Notes under the pieces: model-generated
Told to the model about the DNA's origin: nothing
What the model saw: the letters and a program-made list of their open reading frames with translations, nothing else
Databases searched by the model: none
DNA from: Exiguobacterium aurantiacum DSM 6208
GTDB taxonomy: Bacteria > Bacillota > Bacilli > Exiguobacteriales > Exiguobacteriaceae
Reading direction: 5' to 3'
Length of the DNA: 64,000 bases
Assembly: GCF_000702585.1 (NCBI RefSeq)
Contig: NZ_JNIQ01000001.1
Coordinates: forward strand, 811,001-875,000
Translations under genes and position numbers: made by a program
Shown here: positions 1 to 7,919 of the stretch, piece after piece
How positions within the stretch are numbered: position 1 is the first letter of the stretch
How the letters are laid out: every line of letters begins with the position of its first letter

Positions 1-63
1 GCATGGAGGGAACGACTCGCTGGAAGTCGAAATACATACTATTGAAACGTAGGGGGCAACGTC

Positions 64-1359
64 ATGTACACGTCACGAGGTCAATTATCCGGGTCGAAAG
101 TGTTCAAAGACCCGGTTCATCGCTATATTTACGTCTATGATCATCTCATCTGGGAGTTGATCAACACGAAAGAGTTTCAACGGTTGCGTCGCATCAAACA
201 GCTCGGCACGTCGTTTTTGACGTTCCATGGGGCCGAGCACACCCGATTCCACCATTCGCTCGGTGTATATGAGATCGCGCGCCAACTCATCGACCAATTC
301 CACGAATACCCGGAGTGGGACGATCGGAACCGGGAGCTGTTGCTCGCGGCGGCGCTCCTGCACGACGTCGGTCACGGCCCGTTCTCGCACGCGTTCGAGC
401 ACGTCTTCTCCGTGCGCCACGAAGTATGGACCGAACGCATCATCTTAGGCGATACGGAAGTGAATAAAGTGTTATCTGAGATGGGGGTCGGTTTCCCGGA
501 AGAAGTGGCGGCCATCATCAACAAGACGCATCCGAACCGGTTGCTCGTCAACATGCTCAGCTCTCAGCTCGACGTCGACCGGATGGACTATTTGCTTCGC
601 GACGCCCATTTCGCCGGCGTCAGTTACGGCAAGTTCGACTTGGAACGGATGCTTCGCGTCCTTCGCCCGGATGAGGATCAAGTCGTCGTCAAGCAGTCGG
701 GGATGCATACGATTGAAGACTACATCATGCGCCGCTATCAGATGTACTGGCAAGTCTATTTGCACCCGGCGACACGGTCGAGCGACTTGCTCTTAAAAGC
801 GGTCCTCGAGCGGGCGCAAGAACTGTATGAGTCGGGTTACACGTTCAACATGGAACCACGCCATTTCCTCCCGATCTTCAACCGCGAAGACATGACGCTC
901 GCCCATTACTTGAAGCTCGACGAGACGGTCGTCTACTTCTATTTCCAAGAGTGGATGGAAGAAGACGACGCGATTTTAGCGGATCTCGCGAGCCGTTTCG
1001 TCAATCGTCGCCTGTTGAAGTATAAGAACTTCCCGGAAGCGAGCCGGGTCCGTTACATGGACCGTCTTAGACAGACGATGGAAACGATCGGCTTGCCGAC
1101 GCGCTATTACTTGCTCGAAGATCAATTGAGCCAACTGCCGTACGATTTATATAAAGGACATGGCAACTATGAAGGGATTCTCCTGCAGATGAACGACGGC
1201 GAGCGCCGTGAAATCTCGGAAGTATCGATGCTCGTCCAATCGATTCTTAATTCGCGTCAGTCGGACGAGAAGATTTATTATCCGGAGGACGTGCTCCTCA
1301 ACTTGAAAGACCATGCTTCGGAGAAATCGTGGATGCTGTCAACGTTACGGGGGGACTGA
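64..1359 (+). CDS. ywfO: HD-domain phosphohydrolase, YwfO family
   Basis: A 431-residue HD-superfamily metal-dependent phosphohydrolase resembling B. subtilis YwfO, related to dGTP triphosphohydrolases. An FHHSLG motif lies near residues 63-67, the HD pair at H100-D101 in LLHDVGHGPFSH, and a further metal-ligand Asp in the LDVDRMDYLLRD segment near residue 175. These are the signature residues of the fold. An AGGGGGC ribosome site precedes the ATG. The substrate cannot be read from sequence; a nucleotide is the family-based guess. It opens the segment that keeps B. subtilis ywf-ywj gene order. Confidence 0.88.
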   Translation: MYTSRGQLSGSKVFKDPVHRYIYVYDHLIWELINTKEFQRLRRIKQLGTSFLTFHGAEHTRFHHSLGVYEIARQLIDQFHEYPEWDDRNRELLLAAALLHDVGHGPFSHAFEHVFSVRHEVWTERIILGDTEVNKVLSEMGVGFPEEVAAIINKTHPNRLLVNMLSSQLDVDRMDYLLRDAHFAGVSYGKFDLERMLRVLRPDEDQVVVKQSGMHTIEDYIMRRYQMYWQVYLHPATRSSDLLLKAVLERAQELYESGYTFNMEPRHFLPIFNREDMTLAHYLKLDETVVYFYFQEWMEEDDAILADLASRFVNRRLLKYKNFPEASRVRYMDRLRQTMETIGLPTRYYLLEDQLSQLPYDLYKGHGNYEGILLQMNDGERREISEVSMLVQSILNSRQSDEKIYYPEDVLLNLKDHASEKSWMLSTLRGD

Positions 1360-1381
1360 GACCGGAAAAGGAAGTGACACG

Positions 1382-2968
1382 ATGGGGATCGCGACATTAA
1401 TCGGAGGAATCGGGATTTTCCTGCTCGGCATGATGTTGTTGACGGACACGTTGAAAAGCCTCGCCGGAGAGCGGCTCCGGCGCCGGCTCAACCAGTTCGC
1501 GGAAGGGCCGGTCGCGGGCGCCATGCTCGGGGCGACGATGACGACGTTGTTTCAATCATCGACCGTGACGACGCTCATGACGATCGGCTTCGTCAGCGCC
1601 GGACTGTTGACGTTCGTGCAGGCACTGACGCTCGTCATCGGGGCCAACGCGGGCAGTGCGACGACCGGGTGGATCGTGGCGCTCCTCGGTTATAACTTGG
1701 ATATCCGTCAATTGTTTTTACCGCTCATCGGGGTCGGGATGGCCCTACGGCTCATCGACCGCCGTGTCAAACGGATCGGCATGCTGTTCGTCGGGATCGG
1801 TCTCATCTTCGTCGGCATCGGCACGCTGCAAGAAGCGATGCGTGACGTCGTGACGTTCTCCCTCAATGAGTGGAACGCCGAGACGCCGCTCCACCAACTC
1901 GCGCTCCTCGGAACGGGGCTCTTCATGACGGCGGTCCTGCAGTCATCGACGATCGGACTCGTCTTGACGATGACGGCGCTCGCGACCGATACGGTGTCGC
2001 TCACGCAAGCGTGCCTGCTCGTTCTCGGCCAGAGCGCAGGGACGAGCCTCGTCGTCGCCATCGGTTCAATCGGAGGGTGGAAATCGGCAAGACGGATCGT
2101 GCTCGCCCACGTCCTCATCCACGGGTCGATATTAGTGATCGGATGGTTGACGTTCCCGCTGCTGTTCGGGGTCGTCAACGGGATTGCCGACCGCCTGAAT
2201 TGGAACGAACTGTTGCGGCTCGCCTTGTTTCACACCTCGTTCCACTTGCTCGGTGTGTTGACGTTCTTACCGTTCCACGAGGCGTTCAGCCGCCGCTTGT
2301 TGACGTGGATCCCGAGCCGGGCCGAGAAGTTGACCCGGTTCTTGGACCCGAACATGTCGCGCATCCCGGCCGTCGCTCTCGAGGCGGCAAGGCGCTCTTT
2401 GATTGAAATCGAGCGTTATCTCGGCAATGAGACGCGCTTGTTGCTCGAGGAAGGGCGAAAGCGCGAAGACGAATTGCAACTCGTCGAAAAGACGCTCGGG
2501 GACGTCCGTGTGTTTTTGAGCACGATTCAACTGGAAGAGGCGAAAGGACGCAACGATTACGGGCAACACATATCGCTGCTCCATACGATCGACCACCTCG
2601 AGCGTTGGCTCTTCGTCATGCGTGAAGTCGAGCCGGATGATGTGTTGCGGGACACCGACTTTTTGGTCGCCCGTCAGCTCGTCTTGCATGAGCTCGAACT
2701 CGTCGATGGCCTGAATCATCACACCCCGCCGGAGGAGTCGAGCCGATGGAAAAGTGCCTCGAAACAATTGGCCGAGTACCGGAAAGCGCACCGGGCCGAG
2801 TTGCTTGAAGAGGCCGCGACGAATCAGCTCGAGATGGAGTCGTCGATTCGAAAAGTACAGGCGCTTCTCTGGCTCGACCGGATCGGCTATCACGTCTGGC
2901 GGGCGACGCGGCATTTGATTAAGCCGACCGTGTCGAGTGAACGATTCGAAGTGAACTTAGAGGACTAA
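1382..2968 (+). CDS. Na/Pi cotransporter family protein with C-terminal PhoU-like domain
   Basis: A 528-residue membrane protein. The first roughly 310 residues hold hydrophobic helices with the two inverted QSS signatures of Na/Pi symporters (TLFQSSTVTT and AVLQSSTIGL). The last 200 residues are charged and helical, as in PhoU-like domains. The start at 1382 is chosen over an upstream in-frame start because MGIATLIGG begins the first membrane helix and a GGAAGTG site sits before it. Likely role is sodium-coupled phosphate movement or its regulation. It follows ywfO by 22 bases and may be cotranscribed with it. Confidence 0.85.
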   Translation: MGIATLIGGIGIFLLGMMLLTDTLKSLAGERLRRRLNQFAEGPVAGAMLGATMTTLFQSSTVTTLMTIGFVSAGLLTFVQALTLVIGANAGSATTGWIVALLGYNLDIRQLFLPLIGVGMALRLIDRRVKRIGMLFVGIGLIFVGIGTLQEAMRDVVTFSLNEWNAETPLHQLALLGTGLFMTAVLQSSTIGLVLTMTALATDTVSLTQACLLVLGQSAGTSLVVAIGSIGGWKSARRIVLAHVLIHGSILVIGWLTFPLLFGVVNGIADRLNWNELLRLALFHTSFHLLGVLTFLPFHEAFSRRLLTWIPSRAEKLTRFLDPNMSRIPAVALEAARRSLIEIERYLGNETRLLLEEGRKREDELQLVEKTLGDVRVFLSTIQLEEAKGRNDYGQHISLLHTIDHLERWLFVMREVEPDDVLRDTDFLVARQLVLHELELVDGLNHHTPPEESSRWKSASKQLAEYRKAHRAELLEEAATNQLEMESSIRKVQALLWLDRIGYHVWRATRHLIKPTVSSERFEVNLED

Positions 2969-3001
2969 AAAAACACCCGGTCGTCGAGTGACGATCGGGT
3001 G
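2967..3001 (-). terminator. Intrinsic terminator between convergent genes
   Basis: Twelve-base stem 2974-2985 with 2990-3001 (one G-T pair), loop GAGT. Read on the minus strand it is followed by seven T, so it chiefly ends the tautomerase transcript; on the plus strand the T tract is poor. Confidence 0.8.
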
Positions 3002-3007
3002 CTCGTG

Positions 3008-3196
3008 TTACTTCTTGTCCGCGTGCATGACGCCGGCTTGGCCGTAATGCGTCGCGTCCATCTCTTCGATGAAGACGGTGATGTTTTCTTTCGGTGCGTT
3101 CGTCGTCTCAGAGACGGCGTCCGTCACTTTCTCGATCAAGGCACGTTTCTGTTCGACCGTGCGACCGGGCAACATTTTAACGGTTACGTATGGCAT
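3008..3196 (-). CDS. ywhB: 4-oxalocrotonate tautomerase family protein
   Basis: A 62-residue protein starting MPYVTVKMLPGRT. Pro-2, exposed as the N-terminal Pro after Met removal, is the catalytic base of 4-OT tautomerases. Length matches the family and B. subtilis YwhB. An AAAGGAGGAATCAGT ribosome site precedes the ATG. The physiological substrate is unknown; no aromatic-degradation genes are nearby, so the pathway role of classical 4-OT is not implied. Confidence 0.85.
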   Translation of the reverse strand: MPYVTVKMLPGRTVEQKRALIEKVTDAVSETTNAPKENITVFIEEMDATHYGQAGVMHADKK

Positions 3197-3263
3197 ACTG
3201 ATTCCTCCTTTTCCTCGTTCTCTTATATTTTAGAGAATCCGGGAGCCCGAAGAAAGCAGAAAA

Positions 3264-4043
3264 TCAATGGAATGCCGCTTCGATGATTTTTGGCTCACTC
3301 GATTTGGACAAGTTTTTATGGATGACTCGCTCCGGTTTCGTTCGCAACTCGTCACGGAACGAGTTGGCGAGCTCGGCCTCACCGATGACGACGAGCCCTT
3401 CCCAGTCGTGCGCGCCTTTCATCTGTTCGACCGTCTGGGCGAGGTCCCGGTAGAAGCGATTCAAGTTCTCGGCGAGGCGACGATCGAACTTGTCGACTTG
3501 CGAGCTGCTTGAAGCCATCCGGTCACCCGACGCTGTCCCTTCGAATCGGACCCATTCTTCGGTCTCAGGGTCGAACGCGAACGAGAAAGCGGCGTCGATA
3601 TGGCCGAGTGATGTATCGAGGACGGTCACGTGGTCGAGGTTCGTCAAGATAACACCGGTCGCCGGGTACTTCGCTTGTAGCGCTTCGAGCGGCTCGAGTA
3701 CCGGTTTCGTCTCCCAATGGAACGCCGTCTCGACGTCGTGCTGCAAATAGTACGTCTCGAACAGGTCGTTCTCTTCAGAGGCGAAAATGACGAGGCTCCG
3801 AGCGAGATCGTTCCGATGTTTGCCTAGCTCGTCTTCGACTTTTTTGCGCATCTTTTTGAAGCTCTTTTGCTGTGCTTCGTTTCCTGACGCTTCCAAGTAT
3901 TCACCGATCCGCTTCAATCCATTTTTCAAATGAATGTTCCAGTCGCCTTGTTGGTTCGGTCCCGTGTTCAAATAGACCGACAAGACGCACTTGTCTTTAC
4001 ACTCAACGTTTCGTAATCGCTTCAAATCACTCGCTAATCCCAT
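3264..4043 (-). CDS. aeRF1-type release-factor-like protein (VLRF1/baeRF group)
   Basis: A 259-residue protein that looks like the bacterial archaeo-eukaryotic release factor family (VLRF1/baeRF). Features are an N-terminal alpha/beta region with VLSVYLNTGP, a central strand pair around HVTVLDTSLGHI, then an SSSSQVDKFDRR loop where a GGQ-like peptidyl-tRNA hydrolysis loop sits in eRF1 relatives, with Gln retained. The C-terminal part (GLVVIGEAEL) resembles the eRF1 domain 3 fold. The start at 4043 is preferred to 4049 because AAGGAGGA abuts the upstream ATG but lies seven bases before the inner one. A ribosome-rescue role is inferred from the family. Confidence 0.68.
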   Translation of the reverse strand: MGLASDLKRLRNVECKDKCVLSVYLNTGPNQQGDWNIHLKNGLKRIGEYLEASGNEAQQKSFKKMRKKVEDELGKHRNDLARSLVIFASEENDLFETYYLQHDVETAFHWETKPVLEPLEALQAKYPATGVILTNLDHVTVLDTSLGHIDAAFSFAFDPETEEWVRFEGTASGDRMASSSSQVDKFDRRLAENLNRFYRDLAQTVEQMKGAHDWEGLVVIGEAELANSFRDELRTKPERVIHKNLSKSSEPKIIEAAFH

Positions 4044-4197
4044 ATCCATTCCTCCTTAAGTCAACGTTCTCTTAACCTGTTACCTACTTGGACGGTGCTC
4101 AAACACGGAAGACGATGGGAAATCGTGAAAATTCAGGTGCGAAACGTCTAGAAACGGGGTAAGTAAAAAGACAGACTAGACGTAGGAGGAACGACAT

Positions 4198-5055
4198 ATG
4201 AAATGGAAGGGCAGACAGGCCAGCCGGAACGTGGAGGATCGACGGGGACAACGTGTCGGTGGGAAAGGCATCGCGGGAATCGGGGGTGGCTTCGGTCTCA
4301 TCTTGGTCATCGTCTTCACGTTGCTCAATGGCGGGAATCCGGCCGACATCGTCAACAACATCGGGTTGAATGAACCGCAATCCTCGGAAACGTATCAAGG
4401 CTCGGCCCGGGAAGAAGAGATGGCCGACGACTTCGTCTCGGTCGTGTTACGGGACACCGAGGAAGTGTGGACCGACATCTTCGCCGAGAACGGGCTCACG
4501 TACCGGGAACCGACGCTCGTCTTGTTCTCCGGACAAGTCGAATCCGCGTGCGGGATCGCCGGTTCCGCCGTCGGACCGTTCTATTGCCCGGGCGACCAGA
4601 AGCTATACATCGATTTAAGTTTCTACGATGAACTGAGCCAGCGCTTCAACGCGCCAGGGGACTTCGCGATGGCGTACGTCGTCGCCCATGAGGTCGGGCA
4701 TCACGTTCAGACGCTTCTCGGGACGACGAACGAGATCATGCCGCTCCGAAATCAGATGAGCGAGGCGGAGTTCAATAAATACTTGGTCCGGTTCGAGCTT
4801 CAGGCCGATTATTATGCCGGGGTTTGGGCCCACCATGCCCAAGGGATGGGCTATCTCGAAGCGGGCGACTTTGAAGAAGCGATGAACGCCGCTCACCAGA
4901 TCGGCGACGACACGCTTCAAAAACAAGCACGCGGTTATGTCACACCGGACTCGTTCACGCACGGGACGTCCGAGCAGCGGAAACGTTGGTTCGAAAAAGG
5001 ATTCCAAAACGGGACGATTCAAGGCGGGGACACGTTTAACACGAAAAATTTATGA
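4198..5055 (+). CDS. Neutral zinc metallopeptidase, YpfJ family
   Basis: A 285-residue membrane-anchored protein of the YpfJ/KPN_02809 family. The short basic N-terminus (MKWKGRQASRN) leads to a Gly-rich membrane helix at about residues 30-45. The zinc-binding HEVGHH motif is near residue 163, with a downstream Glu-rich segment (FELQADYYAGVWAHH) supplying the third ligand as in gluzincin-like folds. AGGAGGAACGACAT precedes the ATG. Substrate unknown. It is a single-gene unit ending in a strong terminator. Confidence 0.85.
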   Translation: MKWKGRQASRNVEDRRGQRVGGKGIAGIGGGFGLILVIVFTLLNGGNPADIVNNIGLNEPQSSETYQGSAREEEMADDFVSVVLRDTEEVWTDIFAENGLTYREPTLVLFSGQVESACGIAGSAVGPFYCPGDQKLYIDLSFYDELSQRFNAPGDFAMAYVVAHEVGHHVQTLLGTTNEIMPLRNQMSEAEFNKYLVRFELQADYYAGVWAHHAQGMGYLEAGDFEEAMNAAHQIGDDTLQKQARGYVTPDSFTHGTSEQRKRWFEKGFQNGTIQGGDTFNTKNL

Positions 5056-5060
5056 GCAAA

Positions 5061-5086
5061 AGGTCGAGCGGATGCTCGGCCTTTTT
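5061..5086 (+). terminator. Intrinsic terminator after the metallopeptidase gene
   Basis: Stem AGGTCGAGC (5061-5069) with GCTCGGCCT (5074-5082), loop GGAT, then TTTTT. Confidence 0.85.
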
Positions 5087-5161
5087 GATTGCTGTTGGCT
5101 TGTGTCGAAAGAATCCGCTATCATTAGAACAAGACACCAGTAGCAGGAAGGGGATGACCGG

Positions 5162-6010
5162 ATGGAATCCTTACTAAAAAAAATCGAACTCGCCTTAAGC
5201 GAGATGACGTCCGTCGAGAAAAAAATCGCGGACTATATTTTGACGCACTCGACACTCGTCCCGAACATGACGACGAAAGAGCTCGCGTTAAAGACCGATG
5301 TGTCCGAGGCGAGCATCGTCCGTTTCGCTCGCGTCGTCGGCATCGACAGTTTCAAGGCGTTCAAACTTGCGCTCGTAAAAGACTTGGCCATCACCGAGAC
5401 GACGTTGACCGACTTCAACGTGCTCCAACAGAAAGATACCCCTTACGACTCGTTCCAAAAAGTCATCCACGTCAACAAGATGGCCGTCGAGGCGTGTGCG
5501 GAGGCGATGGACAAGCGCGAGCTCGAACATGCGATTGACACGTTCGCCCGCGCCAACCGCGTCGTTTTTTACGGCGTCGGCGGCTCGTCGACGGCGGCGT
5601 ATGACGCCCAATACAAGTTCACGAAACTGGGTTATGCGGCGCAGACGTCGCAAGATTTTCATTATATGTTATCACTCATCCCGCACCTCGGGTCGACCGA
5701 TGTCTTCGTCGCGATCAGCACGTCGGGACGGACGAAAGACGTCCTCGAACTTGTCCGCTTCGCGAAAAAGCAAGGCGTTCCTGTCGTTGCCATCACCGAC
5801 CTCGACAAGTCCCCGCTTTACCGCGAAGCCGACGTCCGGCTCTGTACACCGAACGTCGAACGCGACTTTAGAATCGCGAGCATCGCCTCACGCATGACGC
5901 AACTGACGATCATCGACACGCTCTACATGGGTCTGCTTCACCGTAAAGGGGAAGGACTCATCGATAAGTACGCCGAGGCGCGCGACGAGATGGTGAAGCT
6001 GCGGCGATGA
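5162..6010 (+). CDS. murR: RpiR/MurR-family transcriptional regulator with SIS domain
   Basis: A 282-residue regulator. An N-terminal RpiR helix-turn-helix (about residues 1-77, TTKELALKTDVSEASIVRFAR) is followed by a SIS sugar-phosphate binding domain (about 125-255, GVGGSSTAAYD and AISTSGRTKDVLE). Its position just upstream of murQ-murP-mupG suggests it senses MurNAc-6-phosphate and controls that set, like B. subtilis MurR; the symbol rests on that context. GGGG eight bases before the ATG is the ribosome site. The last four bases overlap the next gene (ATGA). Confidence 0.8.
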   Translation: MESLLKKIELALSEMTSVEKKIADYILTHSTLVPNMTTKELALKTDVSEASIVRFARVVGIDSFKAFKLALVKDLAITETTLTDFNVLQQKDTPYDSFQKVIHVNKMAVEACAEAMDKRELEHAIDTFARANRVVFYGVGGSSTAAYDAQYKFTKLGYAAQTSQDFHYMLSLIPHLGSTDVFVAISTSGRTKDVLELVRFAKKQGVPVVAITDLDKSPLYREADVRLCTPNVERDFRIASIASRMTQLTIIDTLYMGLLHRKGEGLIDKYAEARDEMVKLRR

Positions 6011-6471
6011 AGATTCGGTCGTATACCGGATCAGACAAAGACCGGCTCGAGTCGTTCCTTCGTCGTCAAGTCACATTCGCCGCTATGAACGGCCAGACAA
6101 TCGATGCGTTTTGTGTGGAGAACGTGGCGGACTTCGAGGCGGGCGGGACGGTCAGTCTGTTGATGGAAACGGATGATGACGTGGTTGCCATCGCCGACTT
6201 GTTGAGAAGGCATCCGACCGATGGCTCGCTTTGGCTCGGCTTGTTCGTCGTCGATGAACGATTCCACGACAACGGAATCGCACAAACGCTTTACGAACAG
6301 CTCGAGCAAGAACAGATGCTTCCCCATCATTCGGTATTCCGGCGCGGCGTCCTTCCACATAACGAGCGGGCGTATCGCTTTTGGCGACGGCAAGGCTACA
6401 CCTATGAGAAAGAGTCCGTGACGGCGCGGGGCGACCGTGTCCACGTCCTCATTAAGACGATTGATCCGTAA
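6007..6471 (+). CDS. GNAT family N-acetyltransferase
   Basis: A 154-residue protein with a GNAT fold: LWLGLFVVDERFHDNGIAQTLYEQLEQE holds the acetyl-CoA binding loop (variant of Q/RxxGxG/A), followed by NERAYRFWRRQGY, the usual C-terminal helix motif. It overlaps the murR-type regulator by ATGA, so the two are translationally coupled. The substrate is unknown; a cell-wall amino sugar is possible from context but not shown. Confidence 0.75.
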   Translation: MKIRSYTGSDKDRLESFLRRQVTFAAMNGQTIDAFCVENVADFEAGGTVSLLMETDDDVVAIADLLRRHPTDGSLWLGLFVVDERFHDNGIAQTLYEQLEQEQMLPHHSVFRRGVLPHNERAYRFWRRQGYTYEKESVTARGDRVHVLIKTIDP

Positions 6472-6498
6472 ACTCGACGCGAAAGCAGTCGGGTTTTT
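6472..6498 (+). terminator. Terminator ending the murR-GNAT transcript
   Basis: Seven-pair stem ACTCGAC (6472-6478) with GTCGGGT (6488-6494), then TTTTT. It separates the regulator from murQ. Confidence 0.65.
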
Positions 6499-6513
6499 CA
6501 TTTAGAAGAATTT

Positions 6514-6955
6514 TTGACACTCCCACGATTGAAACCGTGGGATTCTGAAGTGCTTGTGCGAGCGCAGTCCATTTCTGTTTTGCTCAAGCCTTCAGATGAG
6601 GGTGTGCCATCACCCCTCCTGAGACAGACCATATAGGTTCTCAGGCTGATGGACTGTTACCATCCACCACAGGTCGTTGCAGGTGTGTCCACCTGATGTT
6701 TTAGCGTCTTTTACGTGACGACAGGCATCGTTTTACCGGTCACATGTTTTCGTGACCGAACCGGATACGATTCTCAAGGTGCGATGGACACGGGCGTTTT
6801 AGAGACTTGTACTTGTCTATGGAATATATATACCCGAATGTCGGATGTTCTTCACATTCGAACTCACTTTCATCCCATGCCTAAAGGCGGGCTATGCCCG
6901 GTATCGGCTTTCCCGTTCGTAAAATCTGTAATGAAATTTTAATTCCTAGTATTTT
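6514..6955 (-). mobile_element. IS200/IS605-type element end relic (right end plus omega-RNA-like sequence, no tnpB)
   Basis: A stretch of about 440 bases without a supported gene. Read on the minus strand it ends with a CCCACGG-loop-CGTGGG hairpin (6521-6542) followed by GTCAA, the typical right end of IS605-group elements and of their TnpB guide RNA. Inward lie further stem-loops, e.g. CGGTCAC/GTGACCG at 6737-6758 and two small hairpins at 6879-6899. No TnpA or TnpB reading frame remains. The right boundary (6514) is clear; the left boundary near 6955 is a guess. It sits between the murR-type regulator and murQ. Confidence 0.6.
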
Positions 6956-6964
6956 TAAATAAGT

Positions 6965-6992
6965 TTGACTTTAAATTTCAGATTAGTACAAT
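6965..6992 (+). promoter_or_regulatory. Probable sigma-A promoter of murQ-murP-mupG
   Basis: TTGACT (6965-6970), 16-base spacer, TACAAT (6987-6992). It lies just downstream of the IS605-like relic and 30 bases before the murQ start. Confidence 0.65.
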
Positions 6993-7021
6993 AAAAGCAT
7001 AGAGAAGAAAGGATGGTGGCG

Positions 7022-7906
7022 ATGCTACATAAATTAGCTACGGAACGACGAAATGAACGGACGATGAACCTTGACGAGATGTCGGTCGAGGCACTCTTGA
7101 CCGTGATGAACGAGGAAGACGAGCGTGTGCCGCACGTCATCAAACAAGAAGTACGAGTCATCGCCCAAGTGGCGGAACGGGCCATCGCCTCGTTCAAACA
7201 AGGCGGGCGCTTGATTTATCTCGGTGCCGGGACGAGCGGACGACTCGGTATTTTAGATGCGGCGGAATGTGTGCCGACGTTCGGGGTGTCACCGGACATG
7301 GTCGTCGGACTGATTGCCGGGGGCGAACGCGCGCTCATCAAAGCTGTCGAAGGGGCAGAGGATAGCAAGGAGCTGGCGGTCAATGATTTGAAAGCGCTTC
7401 ACTTGAGCGAGCGCGATACGGTCGTCGGTATCGCCGCGAGCGGACGGACGCCGTACGTCATCGGCGGGCTCGACTACGCCCGTGAAGTCGGGGCGACGAC
7501 GGCCGCGTTATCGTGCAACAAAGGCTCGAAAATCAGCGAGCACGCCGAGTTTAAAATCGAGGTCGAGACGGGTCCGGAAGTGTTGACCGGTTCGACGCGT
7601 TTGAAAGCCGGGACGGCCCAAAAGCTTGTCCTCAACATGATCTCGACGGCGTCGATGATCGGCATCGGCAAAGTGTATCAAAACTTGATGGTCGACGTGC
7701 AACCGACGAACGAGAAACTCGAAATACGGGCCAAACGGATGATTGCGGAAGCGACAGGGGTCGATGAACAGACGGCCGCGCGTTATTTCGATTCATCGAA
7801 CGGGCACGTCAAGACGGCGATCGTCATGATTTTAGCCGACGTTTCCTATGCGGAAGCGGTCGAGCGATTACAGCGTGCGAACGGATTCGTCCGTGAGGCG
7901 CTCTAA
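7022..7906 (+). CDS. murQ: N-acetylmuramic acid 6-phosphate etherase
   Basis: A 294-residue SIS-domain lyase that cleaves the lactyl ether of MurNAc-6-phosphate to GlcNAc-6-phosphate and D-lactate. Signatures: GAGTSGRLGILDAAECVPTF near residues 66-85 with the catalytic Glu in DAAEC, and EGAEDS with the second conserved Glu. The start at 7022 is chosen because AAAGGA lies eight bases before it, while the in-frame ATG at 7013 overlaps that site. First gene of the murQ-murP-mupG operon. Confidence 0.93.
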   Translation: MLHKLATERRNERTMNLDEMSVEALLTVMNEEDERVPHVIKQEVRVIAQVAERAIASFKQGGRLIYLGAGTSGRLGILDAAECVPTFGVSPDMVVGLIAGGERALIKAVEGAEDSKELAVNDLKALHLSERDTVVGIAASGRTPYVIGGLDYAREVGATTAALSCNKGSKISEHAEFKIEVETGPEVLTGSTRLKAGTAQKLVLNMISTASMIGIGKVYQNLMVDVQPTNEKLEIRAKRMIAEATGVDEQTAARYFDSSNGHVKTAIVMILADVSYAEAVERLQRANGFVREAL

Positions 7907-7919
7907 GGGGGATTACGAG

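Noticed and set aside
6715-6942. Open frame of 75 codons on the plus strand within the IS605-like relic
   Set aside because: It lies antisense to the hairpin-rich element, has no ribosome site and looks like no known protein.
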